Of a stretch of 64,000 bases of DNA, positions 23,999-36,964 are shown one piece after another; position 1 is the first letter of the stretch, and every line of letters starts with the position of its first letter. The notes under the pieces are model-generated. The model did no database searches, was not told where the DNA came from, and saw only the letters and a program-made list of their open reading frames with translations. The stretch covers positions 62,001 to 126,000 of the forward strand of contig CM030724.1 of the NCBI GenBank assembly GCA_018127085.1, read 5' to 3'. This DNA comes from Pneumocystis sp. 'macacae'. Its lineage: Eukaryota; Ascomycota; Pneumocystomycetes; Pneumocystales; Pneumocystaceae. Position numbers and translations under genes: made by a program.

Positions 23999-26542
23999 TT
24001 ATTCCGAATATCCAAGAAGTTTAAATTTTTCAATAAATATAAAATAGCGGTCCATAAGTTCAATATATGTCTTAGGAACATCTATAGAGGAAAGCATGTT
24101 ACGAATTTTTGTAATACCGTCACACGCAATCATATTTTGCAAATGTCTTAGTAAATCAGGAGAAAACTAGAAAAAAGGTTATTTAAATAAATTTGATATA
24201 TATATGTATATATTACTTCGGAATACCATCTGCAATTCCATGCATTCAATTTTACAATTGCTAATAATACTTCTGCATAATTTTCTTGTTCTTTGTAGAA
24301 TAATAAACTTTTATTCCATGCTTTTACTGAAAATTTTAATTTAAGGCAATTTTTAAATGCTTCTAATGATTCTTCCTAATGGTAATATAAGAAAAATTAG
24401 AATAAAAAATGATAAATACTTTATATTGTAATCTCCAGGCAAGATTACCTAAAATTTCCCATTCTGCTGCTGTTTTCTTGCATTGTAATTTCTGAGCACT
24501 AAAATGAGAAATTTCTGCTCTCCATATAGTATATATTCGTAAATCCTATCAGTTTTAAAATATAAATAAGTATATATAACTGTTAATTACTTCATAAAGA
24601 ACCATAAAAAGATTATCTAGCCAACGTTCACATAGTCTTTTTCCGCAAAAAAAAAGGCTATTATTCTTCTTATTCCTATGACATTTTTCGTTTGGAACGT
24701 GATTATCTATGGAGTTTTTTTTTTGCATTAAAATTTTAGTTTCTGTATTCAATTGTTTTTTATAATTTTTGGATACATTATTAAACTCTGAATCATCCGC
24801 TTTCTGAGTTTTTTCAAGACTATTGTTTTTGTAATTGCTGAAAGTAGTTACAGACGCAGAATGATCTGATGTATTGTCATAATTTTCTTTGTGTAATTTA
24901 TATTCTTCTTTCATAATAAATACTAATGATCGAAATTTTAGGAGTCGATCCCATCCTATTTTTGTTACTATTTTTATAAGAAGATCATATGCACGTGAAA
25001 AAGTTCCTCTAAGAGATAGTGATGGTAATCTTAATAAGACAGGGTCGATCTATGATATTTAAATGAAAAATAATTATGTTTAAAATGTTTACTGTATTGT
25101 TATTTTTATATGTTTCACTTAGAGTTAATTCGTGATCATTTATATTTATAGGAATTGGAAAATTAGCTTTAATTGGTTCTGGCATTCTATATGTATCTTT
25201 TTCATAATAAGTATATATTGGACACGAATTTAAAGTTAATAAGGCCTTCATAGTTTGAGTAATTTTTTATTAAGAGCTTATAGCTAACCATTTTGTAATC
25301 TCCAAGAGATATAAATACTTGAGTAAGAATTTCCCATGTAGTAAATTCAGAAGGTGCATAGTTAACAGCCTTTTTCGCACATTGAAGAGCTAAATCGTAA
25401 CATTTTTTTTTCATAAGATATTCTGCTTGAACAACAAGAGATGAATAACTAATAGGATTTAAGTTTAAACTTTCATTTAGAAGATTAACAGCAATAAATT
25501 CTTCGTCTAATAAATAAATTAGTATGTATTAGTTTTTCCGTTAAATTACCCATTAAAAAGTATAACTTCGCTAAAAAGGGTATAATTTCTGCATTTTTGT
25601 GACGAAGTTTTTCAAAAAGATTAATCCCAACTGCATAACGCCCAGTCATGTTAAGATATTTTAATATACCATTTGTGAGATTATTATTAATGAAATCTGG
25701 AGTTTGTATTTCAGGACTACAACCCAATTTCCAGCCTTTTAAAAGAGTTAAAAATTAAATTAATTAAAGAATAGTTATACCTTTTAAAAATAATTGAGAA
25801 CATGCATTTAAAAATTTTTCTTCAAATTCTATAGATATTATTGGATTCAATTTACGGAATCCAGGAGATTGGCATGTATAATCGTCCGAGAATTGAAGCC
25901 ACCGTAATATTTCACAAAGGAATGTTTCAGTCCACATTTCAGGTGTTACTTCTTTTCTAATAATATTTAAATAGGGTATGTGTAGTTGAAATAATAATGA
26001 TACTTATTCCCATGTTCATCAATAGCAATACTTTGTATTCCTCCCGGAATTTTCATTTCAACATGAATATCAACTCGTGAAAAAGCATTATATATGCTAT
26101 TTTTAAGTAATTACAGAAAAAAATGCATTATTACCAAAAAAGACCTGTATGTATTTCCCATGATTGATTTTTTCGAAACCATACTTGTTCTTTGTCGATA
26201 GAATATGTTAAATTGTTAAGATATGCTGCTAATGATGCTGATGACGATGCGTCGACTCCTAAAACATAATGATAAGTGCTGATCTATATGACTCATTTAA
26301 TAGTCTTTTGAAAAAATATTTTATTAATTACATTTTTATTTCCTAATTGTGGTTGATGTTTTATAAGATGTACGAGATTTGGAGGACCAAGTTCTCTAAA
26401 GTTTGCTAAAGACTCTGTTCTAGAAGCTATAGATTCTCCTAGCTCCGATTCCATAAATCTATGTTAAATTTTAATGGTTTCATATGTAAAAGATAATAAT
26501 AATGAAAATATACTCTGGAACATCTTTCAAAAATTCTGTCAT
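23999..26542 (-). CDS. Chs5-Arf1-binding protein (ChAP family, Bch1/Bud7-like exomer cargo adaptor)
   Basis: Exomer subunits carry selected cargo, classically chitin synthase, from trans-Golgi to plasma membrane. Predicted 681 residues from twelve exons: 26514-26542, 26332-26458, 26135-26283, 26001-26096, 25781-25956, 25550-25735, 25289-25506, 25093-25245, 24591-25049, 24420-24545, 24217-24375 and 23999-24166. Family text: RELGPPNLVHLIKHQPQLG, GVDASSSASLAAYLN, PGGIQSIAIDEHG, TPDFINNN, ALLTLNSCPIYTYYEK, SLRGTFSRAYDLL and IGWDRLL. TPR-like helices fill the middle. An Asn/Lys-rich insert of about 90 residues lies in exon 9. Confidence 0.92.
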
Positions 26543-26690
26543 TGTAATTTTAAAAACCTAGGTTCGGTATCGTGAGTTCAATTTATATCGTTAGATAAAA
26601 AAAGTTTTAGTTTTGTTTAATATGAGGTTTTTATTTTATATTATATGATGATATGGATTTTGTGGAAAGGGTAATTTAAACAAATATTCT
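26543..26690. promoter_or_regulatory. Divergent promoter, ChAP gene / HIR3
   Basis: A 148 bp spacer between outward-facing start codons. No specific element recognised. Confidence 0.4.
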
Positions 26691-29600
26691 ATGGTAAAAT
26701 TTTATATATTGTGTTTCTTTTTTAAATTTTATAGGTTAATTTTGTGGCACTTAATACTCCCCCTGAAACAGCTATTGATATTGAGAATCACACTAAGGAG
26801 GTTCAGGTAAATTGAAATGTTTAATCTTGTTTTTTTAAAAAAATAGATTGAAACTGGATTGAAATTGTATCAACGGGCTCTTTCACTTCAGCATGCAAAA
26901 GATTGGTCTGCTGCTGCTAAAGTTTATGAAGAACTTTTAAGTTTAGATATACTAAAGTCTAGTTCTATTGAGGTTTGATTTATATATGTTTATATGTACA
27001 AATAGTGAATTGCAACAAGGAGTTATGTAATGTTACAAGTGAAAGAATGATACGTTTAATTTATCTTGTATATAAGAATTATGGATCTTTTGTTTTTGAT
27101 ACTTTGATTTCTTCTGATTCTAATGATGACCATGGATTATCAATGTTATATACTTGTTTGAAGAACTATTCAATTGTAAAATAATGTTTTGTCTTTAGTA
27201 TTTTTTAAAATAATATTAGGCTTTAAAATATGATCATGATGATTTGGCATTATGGATGAAAGTTTCTGAAGTATCTGAGAATTTAGGTTTAAATAGGATT
27301 TTTCGTTTTTCGCTAGAAAGTATTATATCTAGTGAAATGGAATTATTAATAGACCGTGAATATTCTGTTGATCGTACTTCATATGGGAATATTTTGTCTC
27401 CTGAAATTTATAAATCACTTATAAAATTAAATTCTGTAATTTTTATTTCTATTTTTTTAATACTCATAAATAATAGTTGTTGCATTCTATTAGAGATTCT
27501 AGTAGTCTATTAAATGCCAAAACTATGATTTTATGCTATGATGAAAATAATCATCTACAGACTTCTTACTTTGATATGAAAATAGTTTTTCAAGAAAAGA
27601 AGTTTGTTAATTTACAAAAAAAGTATAATATATGTGTTTATAACATGTTACTAAGATTTTATAAGGGATTCTCATTTTCAAAATAGTTTTCCTCTTATAT
27701 TAAAAGTTCCAGAAAGGAATATTGATTCCATTAGCATAACATTAGCCTCTTCTTTTTTAAATAGGTTTGTTTTTAATTTCAAAGAATTATATTTTTAATT
27801 GTTTTCAAGATATGAAAGAAATGATTTTGAGTTTTATTCTCATATAGAATTCATAGAAAATCAAAAACATATTGACAAGTGTTTGTCTGAAGTAAATGAT
27901 ACTGAAATTCATGAATCACAAATTATTGTTACTTTACAAAATGATTTTGGGTTTTCTGAAATGTTTCAGGAATTGTCCACCGATATTGACAATTCAAGAA
28001 TATTTTTAGAATCTCATTCAGATATTAATAATCTTAATGATTTAGAGTCAGAGTCTTTTCAAAATAAAATAGATAATGACAATATTGATTCATTGAAAAA
28101 TTTTAAAAAAAGGCATTTGAATGATGAAAATTATGAAAAGGTAAATATAGATTTAGTTTTAATTATATATAAAATATTTTTAGTCTCTTAGAGTTAGTAA
28201 GCGGATACGTGATAAAGATGGTATAAATTTGAATCATGAAGAAAAGGATATTTGTTTTGTTAATTCTTTGAATGAAATTTTTAGTAAAGTTGACATGTAT
28301 TTTGGGGAATATTCTACGTTTATTTGTCCACCTGCTGATATTTTCTTTGAAAACAATGTAATTGATAAACTCAGGCAAAGTTTGTATTGTGGTTTCTTAA
28401 CTGAAGATGCTATAAACGATGTTATTCAGGAAAAGTAGTTTTTTATTATTATTTGCCTTTTTTAAAAACTTTAGAAGTTTTTCGATGTTTCCTAGGGTTT
28501 TTTACTTAGATCTTTCTAAACATTTAGATATTTCAGTTAATATCAATGGAAATGAAAATTTAACGGTTATTGATGAATTTGAATCTTTTATTAATAGTGA
28601 TAAATATTCATTAGACGAAATTTCTTTGGAATGGTTTAAAAGAATTACTTTTTATTCTTATTCTGATTTAGGTACTCTGTATTTTCAAAAAAAATGGTCA
28701 TCAAGACTTAGTAATGCTGTTATTCAGATTGCAATTAATGTGGAAATAGAATGTTTGTGTTTTTTTAAAAATGTTCTTAAGAAAAAAATCTTTTGTGATA
28801 ATTATACAAATGATGCCATTTCAATGGAAATAGAAACAGGTATTATCCAGGTTTTAGGAGTAAATAATAGTACTGTTTTTCTTTTTTGATCATTTTTATA
28901 GTGGGCACAAACTATTTTAGAATTATTTTTAAATTATTATGTTAAGAATGAGCGTAATGACTATTTTGAGTATTTTTGCTTTTATTTATATTTTTTTATA
29001 ATATTTATAGAAAAACTGAAACAGATGAATTGATATTTCAAAAACAAAGAATATGTCGATGGAGACTACTCGTTAATGATTTGATGCTTGCATATGGAGT
29101 TTCATTTGACAGTTTGCAAACAAATAATGATATGATAAATCTTTTGCTTCGGTTCGTTTGAAATATTTTATTTTATTTTGGAAGTAACTTTTTAGTCATA
29201 AATTTTGTAATGCAATTATTCTCGAGTATTTTGGTGCATTACATGAATCAGTTATAAAAGAATATCAATATATTAAAGATTACATGTTGCAACTTGGCAA
29301 CGTTTCTGTGATTTATTTTCCAAATTGGTAAGAGTTTTTATTTTGAAAATAAGTTTTTTATAAGTAAGTGAGGTTATTTCAGAAATTTCTCTTTTTCGAA
29401 TTGATTTGGAGATATCAAAATTAAAGACTGTTGATTTTTTTACTTCTGTTTTTGTATCATCTAGATTGATGGAATATAATTTAGTTATTGAAAAATTGAG
29501 ACCTGTTTTACAAGGATCTTCTGAATTGAATGAAATATTTAAGTTTAGTTTAGTCGAGGAATTTTTATTAAAAGCTCCTATTGATTTTAAGTTACAGCTC

Positions 29601-32600
29601 TGGAATTTATTGCAAAATGTAACTTTCTTAATACATAAAAATTTTGAAATAGACTGATTCGAAAAAGGCATATCATAATTTATCTCAAGTTGAAGATGCT
29701 TTATGGTGTTGTTTGAAAGCTCTTTCTTCTGTGATCTCGTATTTTGATTCTTCGTTCTATAAAAATGTTATGACGGAACAACAAATGACTATATTTATAT
29801 TAAAACGGTTATTTTCCGTTAGTTTTTACATATTTTTTGTTTATGATTGATGAATAATATATAGGCATCTCAATTGATTTCGTATGCTTTGCAATCTTTA
29901 GTCGAACATGATAAGATACTTAGTATAATTTTTAAATACATATATATAATGCTTATTTTTAATAGGTTTTTTGAGTAACGATGTTATTTCAGAATCGCTT
30001 TCATCTTTTTTGGTTATTTTGCGTCTTCTTCTTATTTTTTGCTTTTTTGAGGATTCTATAGTAGATAATAATTCGTGTACTCCTAAGTTTTCAAACAATG
30101 AAATTTTTGACAATAAGCTTCATAATATGCAAGTTCAATCATGGTGTTTTGCATATTGTTTATATAAAGAAATTCTTTTGGTAGGTTATTTTATTTTATT
30201 TTTATTTAATTGTATTAGAGAAAAAAAACGGATACTAGTTCTTTTTATACTGATATAACGAAATTTCTTTGTCTTATACATGAGGAATTAGGAATACGTG
30301 GATATTGCTCATTATCAGATGGTATGTAGTTTTGATTATATAATCTGGTTTACAAAAATAGGGGTACTTTTACGAATTCTTCAAACAGAGCTTTTGAATT
30401 CTGGATCTTTTTCTCTTACTTCTGAAATTATTCAGTGTTTACATTGTCGGTTTGGTTTGTCATTCGGGGTATATTGTTTGATTTAATTGATGATTTTATT
30501 AATAAAGTTGAGACTGAGAATTTTTATCCATTTGATCATTATACTGAGCCTTCTGATATTGATTGTTTTTCTGCTGAACAAATTTTACCTTTTATTTTAT
30601 CTCTTATAAATAAAAGACGTTCAGGACTTACTCTTCCTAGAGCTGATATAAAAACAGTTTTAGATAGAATATATAATGTATTAGAAAATGCACCTAATTC
30701 TAAAGGTATTTGTTGTTTTGTGTTTAGTTTTGTTTATTAAAAAAATAGTTTCTAATGCATTTAATTTTGCACTTATTAGTGCTTATTTGTCTGAAAATAT
30801 TCGTTTAAATGATATTATTGGATGTCAATATGGTTTATTGAAAATCAACACTATCGAAATTAAAAATTTTGATGACAGTTGCGGTAAATATATTTTTTTT
30901 AGTTATAATACTTTTATTTTTTAGACTCTTTTGCTTTGGCTTTATCTGATGTTAATTTTGTACAAGCAGAGATTCATATTAGTATGTTTCGTTCAAGAGG
31001 AAAGACAACTTCAACAAGGGGTACTGATGATCTTCAATTAGCATTGAAATATTTAATGGTAATGATTTTGTTAATAATTTATAAATATTAATATAAAAGG
31101 CTGATCTATCTTTAAATCCATGGAGGATGTCGTCATGGCATGCTCTTGGCTTGACTTTTGGTTGGTTATCTGATGATGAATTGACATGGAGTGCTGAATA
31201 TATATATAACGAACAAAAATCTATTTCTGACTTGAGAAAAGTAAGTTTTATTTATGTAAATTATACTGTTATAATTAAATTTCTATTGAGAAATCTCTTA
31301 AGGCATATATGATGGCTTTTAGCTTCTTTATTTCTTCTTTTGATAATGATATGAATGATAATCTTGTTTATTCTTTTTCAAATCTACAATACGACTTTGG
31401 ATTGCAATTATATACATCAGTTCATCCTCCTCTTGACATGGAGCCTTTTATTTCGAGATATTCGCAATTTTATAATGGTCCTGATGGACTTTTGAAACGT
31501 GAACTTACAAATGATGTTTCTTATCATAGAATTATTGAATTGTCAATGAAATGTTTTTTATTTGCTTCGAAAAATAATGGTGATTGGAGGTATTATTAAT
31601 ATTATTAGTATTATATATTTTAATGATTAAAAATCTTAGATGTTTTTATATGTTAGGTAAAACACTAGGGAAATTAAAACGTGATCCTAAGGTATATTAT
31701 ATATTATTTAATTATGTAGAATTTACTTACCTTTTTAGCAAGTTCTTGATCAATATCTTTGTGCTATTAAGTTAGTACCTCGAAAAAATACTGTTTCTGG
31801 ACAGGCTATTATTATTGAACCTGATTATAAATTAGTTTCGTCTATTATAAAATATATTGAAGGAGATTTTATTAATGTTTTTATTTCATTCTTTTATTTA
31901 TTCTAAAAAATGTTAGTTAGAAACCGCTATGATGTATCTTCGAGAAATTGCATATGATAATGATATTTCCGAGTTAGAAACGCCTGTGAAAAAAGATGAC
32001 ATTATTGAAATATGTTTGATCGTTTTGAAACGAATACGGCTTGCTGATAAGAAACATTGGCATCATAGACCAGTTTTTAGGGTTTTTAATTATTAGACAT
32101 TTGTGATTTTATTTTTATTGATAATTTAGTGTGCAAAAATTCTTGAAAGTCAATTTAAAATTCAATCTGCTAAAGATGAATTGGAGACTCTTTTTTCTAT
32201 AAGAACTTTTGGAAAGGCTGTTATTAATATTTGGCGTCCTGATTTTGAACGGTTTGTGGTTTTTGATTTAAAATATTTAAACTTATTTTAAGTCCTGGGC
32301 GACATTTTTATTATGCTAAAAAATATACACTTTATTTTATAAAACTTTTGGAAAAAACAAATGATAAAGATGGTCTTAAGCTTTTACTTAAAAGGCTTCG
32401 TAAAGTTTCTTCTTCTATTTATCATCATCGGTATGTATGGGAAAATCTCTGTACTGTTTATTTAAATGTATTCTATACTTTATATTATTTGAAAATTGAT
32501 GCTTATTTTAGTTATTGCGTCGGAATGCATCTATTCCTGAATGTCCTAGTATGGTTTGGGATATTCCATTGTCGAAATTTAATTTTATTGCTACTAAATT

Positions 32601-33000
32601 TGAAGAACAATTTTTGAATAATACTATTTCTGATGAGTATGGAATTGATAATATTCGAGATGTATTAGAGTTGAAAAAAATAAACGGAGGATTATTTAAT
32701 GTTGAAATAATCGATCAATTTTTAATAGATATATATTTTAATATCTATTTATCTTTTTCTAAAGAAATTGACATTATGAATAATTCTTTGGTTAATATAG
32801 ATAATATATTGAAAAGAAAAAATATTTCAAATGATTTGGATGATAGTAATAGTTATGCTAATACAAATAATATATACATGGCATTTGATGGTGCAATTAA
32901 TAACAATTTAGATAATTTGGTTTTGATTAATGATAATTTTGTTTTAGTTTCTCGAAAAGATGTTCTTTCACGCCTTTCTTTTTTTTCTAGAACTAAATAG
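26691..33000 (+). CDS. HIR3: HIR histone-chaperone complex subunit Hir3/CABIN1
   Basis: Helps the HIR complex deposit H3-H4 and repress histone genes. Predicted 1670 residues in 30 exons: 26691-26693, 26735-26806, 26847-26972, 27020-27175, 27220-27435, 27477-27622, 27666-27764, 27810-28140, 28184-28434, 28475-28859, 28902-28969, 29011-29151, 29196-29327, 29369-29618, 29653-29817, 29865-29922, 29966-30180, 30219-30321, 30362-30454, 30508-30705, 30749-30883, 30925-31058, 31100-31240, 31303-31589, 31640-31691, 31739-31876, 31917-32081, 32130-32251, 32293-32434, 32512-33000. Recognition text: NFVALNTPPE at the start, TPR-like ALKYDHDDLALWMKVSEV, KSLRVSKRIRDKDG, DWRCFYMLGKTLGKLKRDP and ELETLFSIRTFGKAVINIW. 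The exon 19/20 junction is the least sure. Confidence 0.9.
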
Positions 33001-34614
33001 TAGATAACATTATTATTAGTATTTACAAATAAAAGTAATATAATCTTTTTGTTATATATTTTTTTACTATAAAATTTATTATAATGTAGAATTTTCTAAT
33101 TAGTATATTAAATAATAAATATAAAATAGTTAATTTGTTTTTAATATTTGTTTTTAATAAATTATAAAATTAAATATATTATTTATATCATATTATGTAA
33201 TTATGTTATTATGTTATTACATTTCAAATATGTATTGATTTAATAATTATAATTATATTTGTATATAATTAATAGAAAACAATGTTGAATATTATTTAGT
33301 TGATAATCTTTTTATAATTATATATTATACATTTTAAAATACATATAATTTATTTCTAAAAATATCACATCGTATACTTATGTAGTTTCTATTTAGTTTT
33401 AACATTATGTATAATTATAATACTGATAGTCTATGATGTTAATATTATGCATATTTTGTAGTATTTTAAAAATAAAAAAATGATATATCAGTATTATTAT
33501 AAATTATAGTAATATAATACGTAATATTAAAATCACTAGTAATTATATACGTTTATAAATAACCTATATAAAAATATGTATTTTAATGATATTGGAGTAT
33601 CTGTTTTTAAGATAAATTTTGATTAATTTAATTAAATTGCATACAATTCTAAAGTTAATATAAATAAATATAAATAAATATAATATTATGTGATAATTAG
33701 TTCGATAAATAAGTCTAGTTTTCATTAAATAAAATTAAAATTATAACCATTGATTTCATAGCATTTGTAACATTAAATATAAAATTATAATAATTAGATA
33801 TTATTTATGTATAAAATTTATGTATAAATGTAAATATATTAGATATCTAAAAAAATAATATTTAAAAATATATAAAAGCATATCAGAATTAACTATTTTG
33901 TTAATTTAATGTAATATTGAATATAATACTATAATCGTAAATTTTAAATCATTTTAATTAATGTAATATTAACAGAATATTAATGAAATATTTTAAATAT
34001 ATCTTATGTAATTATATGATTTATATAAACTAAAGATCAAAATGTTATGAAAAATGTATCTAAAAATATATATAAAAATAATATAAAACAACAGAAAATA
34101 TTTATATTTTTTAATATTTCAAATAAAATTATTTATGTTAATATAGTTTTAATTATATAAATGTTATTTATATAAAAATTGAGATTTTAGTAGAAGATAA
34201 TATTATCAGATGTTTATGAATAAAGGATGTAATAATTAATTATATAATAGCAAAATTTAAAAACATTTACAATTTTCCATTAAAAAGTACGAATTTTTAT
34301 ATCTATAACGTATTCTATAATCATTGTTATATAAAACGTATATTCAACGAGTATATAAATATATATATAGATTAATTTTGTCGTATTAAAAATATATTGA
34401 AAATTATAACATAAAAATGGTATATCGTTAATAAAATCCTTAACTACATATTCTACTAGTTTTAAAACTTTTAAAAGTATATTATTTTATATATTTTATA
34501 TATTTTATAAAATTTTATAAAAAATAACTGTCAAAATATATCAAATCATACGATTTTCAAATTATCGATTCATTAAACAAAAAAACTATACAAATAAAAT
34601 ATTACATAATTACA
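33001..34614. other. Gene-free, extremely AT-rich block at a strand-composition switch
   Basis: About 1.6 kb, nearly all A/T with many short ATATA/TTATA strings and no ORF or RNA gene that I could recognise. It lies between the tandem genes HIR3 and MUS81. Plus-strand sequence to the left is T/G-biased and to the right A/C-biased, so the block coincides with the switch point. It holds the HIR3 3' end and MUS81 promoter at least; a replication origin or centromere core is possible but unproven. Confidence 0.6.
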
Positions 34615-36498
34615 ATGCAATCATGTGGAAACCCTTTATATCTTCAATGGGTAAGCGAATGGATGCAAGAAGCGAAAGAAAAAAATCATAAATCTTATAG
34701 CATATTTAGAACAGTAATTATAATAACATTTAGAAAAAAATTATGACAAAATTTAGGCATATAACTCATTATTATCATGTCCCATAACATTTTCAGAACC
34801 AAGTGAAGCAAAAAAATTAAAAGGAATAGGAAACACTATATGTGCACGTATAGAAAAACGATTAAAAGAATACCAACAAACTCATTTAGATAAAAATACA
34901 GAAAATCAAAGTACAAATATTCATTTTTGTTATTACTAAAAATATAAGGTAATGCAGAAGTCAACATTAATTCTAAATTATACTTAAATCCAAAAACCAC
35001 ACAAAAAATTCAAAAAGTAAATAAAACAAAAACACAAAAAACATATATACCTGGATACAGATCCAAATCTTTTGCAATACTCATTGCTCTTTTAAAACTC
35101 GATGAAGATACATCAGTCTCAAAAGAAGAAATACTAAATATTGCAAAACATTATTATGATACAAGTGATGTTAAAAATATATATTCATTATGGTATGGAA
35201 TGAAAATTCTACTAGAAAAAGAATATGTATATAAAACTGTCAACCCAACTAGATACTATCTTACAGATTATGGAAGAAAAATTGCTACTGCTATTTCTAC
35301 AATAGCATTTTCTAAAGAAAAAATAACTGAAAATAGTAGTTGTTCATTCAAAAAAAATCTAGAACAAGATTTCATTAACAAAGAAAAAATGACTAAGCAA
35401 TCTTATATATCAAAAGAAATTGCAAAACAAAAAAATGAATATCATAAAACATATCCAACTAAAGGTTCGAATCAAATTACAGAAGTAGCAAAACAATCAA
35501 AAAATACTCCAAATGAATTCATGCAAAATATAACGAATATAACCATAGACTGCAAAATAATTCAGCAAAATTCATATTCTATTATATTGTTATTAGATTT
35601 ACGAGAAATGAAAACTGAAAAAGATAAAGAATTTATTCAAAATCGTCTAAAGGAAGAATCTATTAATTTCGAGTTCAGAACATTAGAATTAGGAGACATT
35701 TTATGGATTGCGAGATGCAATATAACTAATAAAGATTACATTTTAGATTTTATTATAGAAAGAAAAAAATTAAGTGATCTCGCAAATAGCATTAAAGATG
35801 GAAGATTTCATGAACAAAAGGTACAATATTTACATAATGCATTTTTTCAAACATAACTTTTTAGTTTCGTCTTTCTAAATCTGGATTAAAACATGTCATA
35901 TATATTATCGAAAATTACAATTATAATTCAACAGATCTACAATTAGAAACTATACAATCAGCAATTTCAAGTACCCAAGTTGTTAATGGATTTTTTGTAA
36001 AAAGAGTTGCAGGACTGACAGAGACAATTAAATATATAGCAAGGCTTACAAGATACATATTATGTGCTTATCAAGTATTTAAAATGTATCATATATTCGT
36101 TTATTCATAATCATTAGACTCAAGATCTGTATATTATCCCTAGCTATAGTATCAATTCACAAACATATACAATTCAAAAAAACAAAATAAATTCAACTTA
36201 TCCAGAACGTTCTTACGTTATCGAATATAGTACATTCTCAGATTTTTTATCAAAAACAACATCATTAACATTAGGTGATTTATTTCTTAAAATGTTATTA
36301 ACAATCAAAGGAGTAAGTCCAGAAAAAGCAATTGAAATACAAAAACATTTTCCAACTTTGAATGATTTATTAACATCATATTCTAAAGAGACATCGGAAT
36401 ATCAACGAGAAATCATGATCGCAAAAAAATGCGTAAATTATGGCAGAAAAAATATATCATGCTCATTATCCTCAAAAATATACAAAGTATTCCAATAA
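34615..36498 (+). CDS. MUS81: Structure-specific endonuclease subunit Mus81
   Basis: Cuts 3' flaps, stalled forks and recombination intermediates together with Eme1. Predicted 571 residues from exons 34615-34713, 34757-34910, 34949-35820, 35865-36074 and 36118-36498. Parts in order: N-terminal helix-hairpin-helix (GNPLYLQWVSEWMQEA, then PSEAKKLKGIGNTICARIE), the winged-helix region (PGYRSKSFAILIALL, YVYKTVNPTRYYLTDYG), and the nuclease domain (LLLDLREM, then IIERKKLSDLANSIKDGRFH, the ERKxxxD active site near residue 355). A C-terminal HhH element (LLTIKGVSPEKAIEIQKHFP) closes the protein. The Lys/Gln-rich linker in the middle is lineage-specific. Confidence 0.95.
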
Positions 36499-36964
36499 TC
36501 ATCAAAATATTACAAGTTATAGTCAACAAGAAAACATATATATATATCATAATATGCAACAATAATAAATATATCAATACATTGATTATATACTGTTATA
36601 CCATATTTATCATTATATTACAAGTCATTCAAAATTATATTATAAAAACATATTACACTGTATCCAACTAAACTATATGCATTTTTTTCCATTTTTAATA
36701 AACTAAGTTCATATCTGCTCAAATAATCATACTATTATTAAAATAACATTAAACCACATTATTATATAAATAAAGATTATTCACATCAAAAATTAAAGCT
36801 AAATTTATTAAAGTCATTTATCCGTAATTATAAATAATCAAGTTTCAAAAAAAAAAAACATTTAGATAAACAATTTTAAATAATTATGAGTAAAAAAACA
36901 TTAAAGCTAAACGCATAAAAATAATTTTACACACTAAATCACAACTTACAGTATATTAAAATGT
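36499..36964. other. Gene-free convergent spacer
   Basis: About 470 bp between MUS81 and BRF1 3' ends. The overlapping ORF at 36429-36671 is low-complexity Ile/Tyr text and was rejected. Confidence 0.55.

Noticed and set aside
30455..30507. HIR3 donor at GGG|GTATAT (about 30469) instead of 30455
   Set aside because: It would keep an attractive FGLSFG segment, but no acceptor in the needed phase exists; the GTTTGT donor keeps frame. The junction remains uncertain.
36429..36671. 80-codon plus-strand ORF
   Set aside because: Overlaps the MUS81 end in another frame; Ile/Tyr/Asn low-complexity text.
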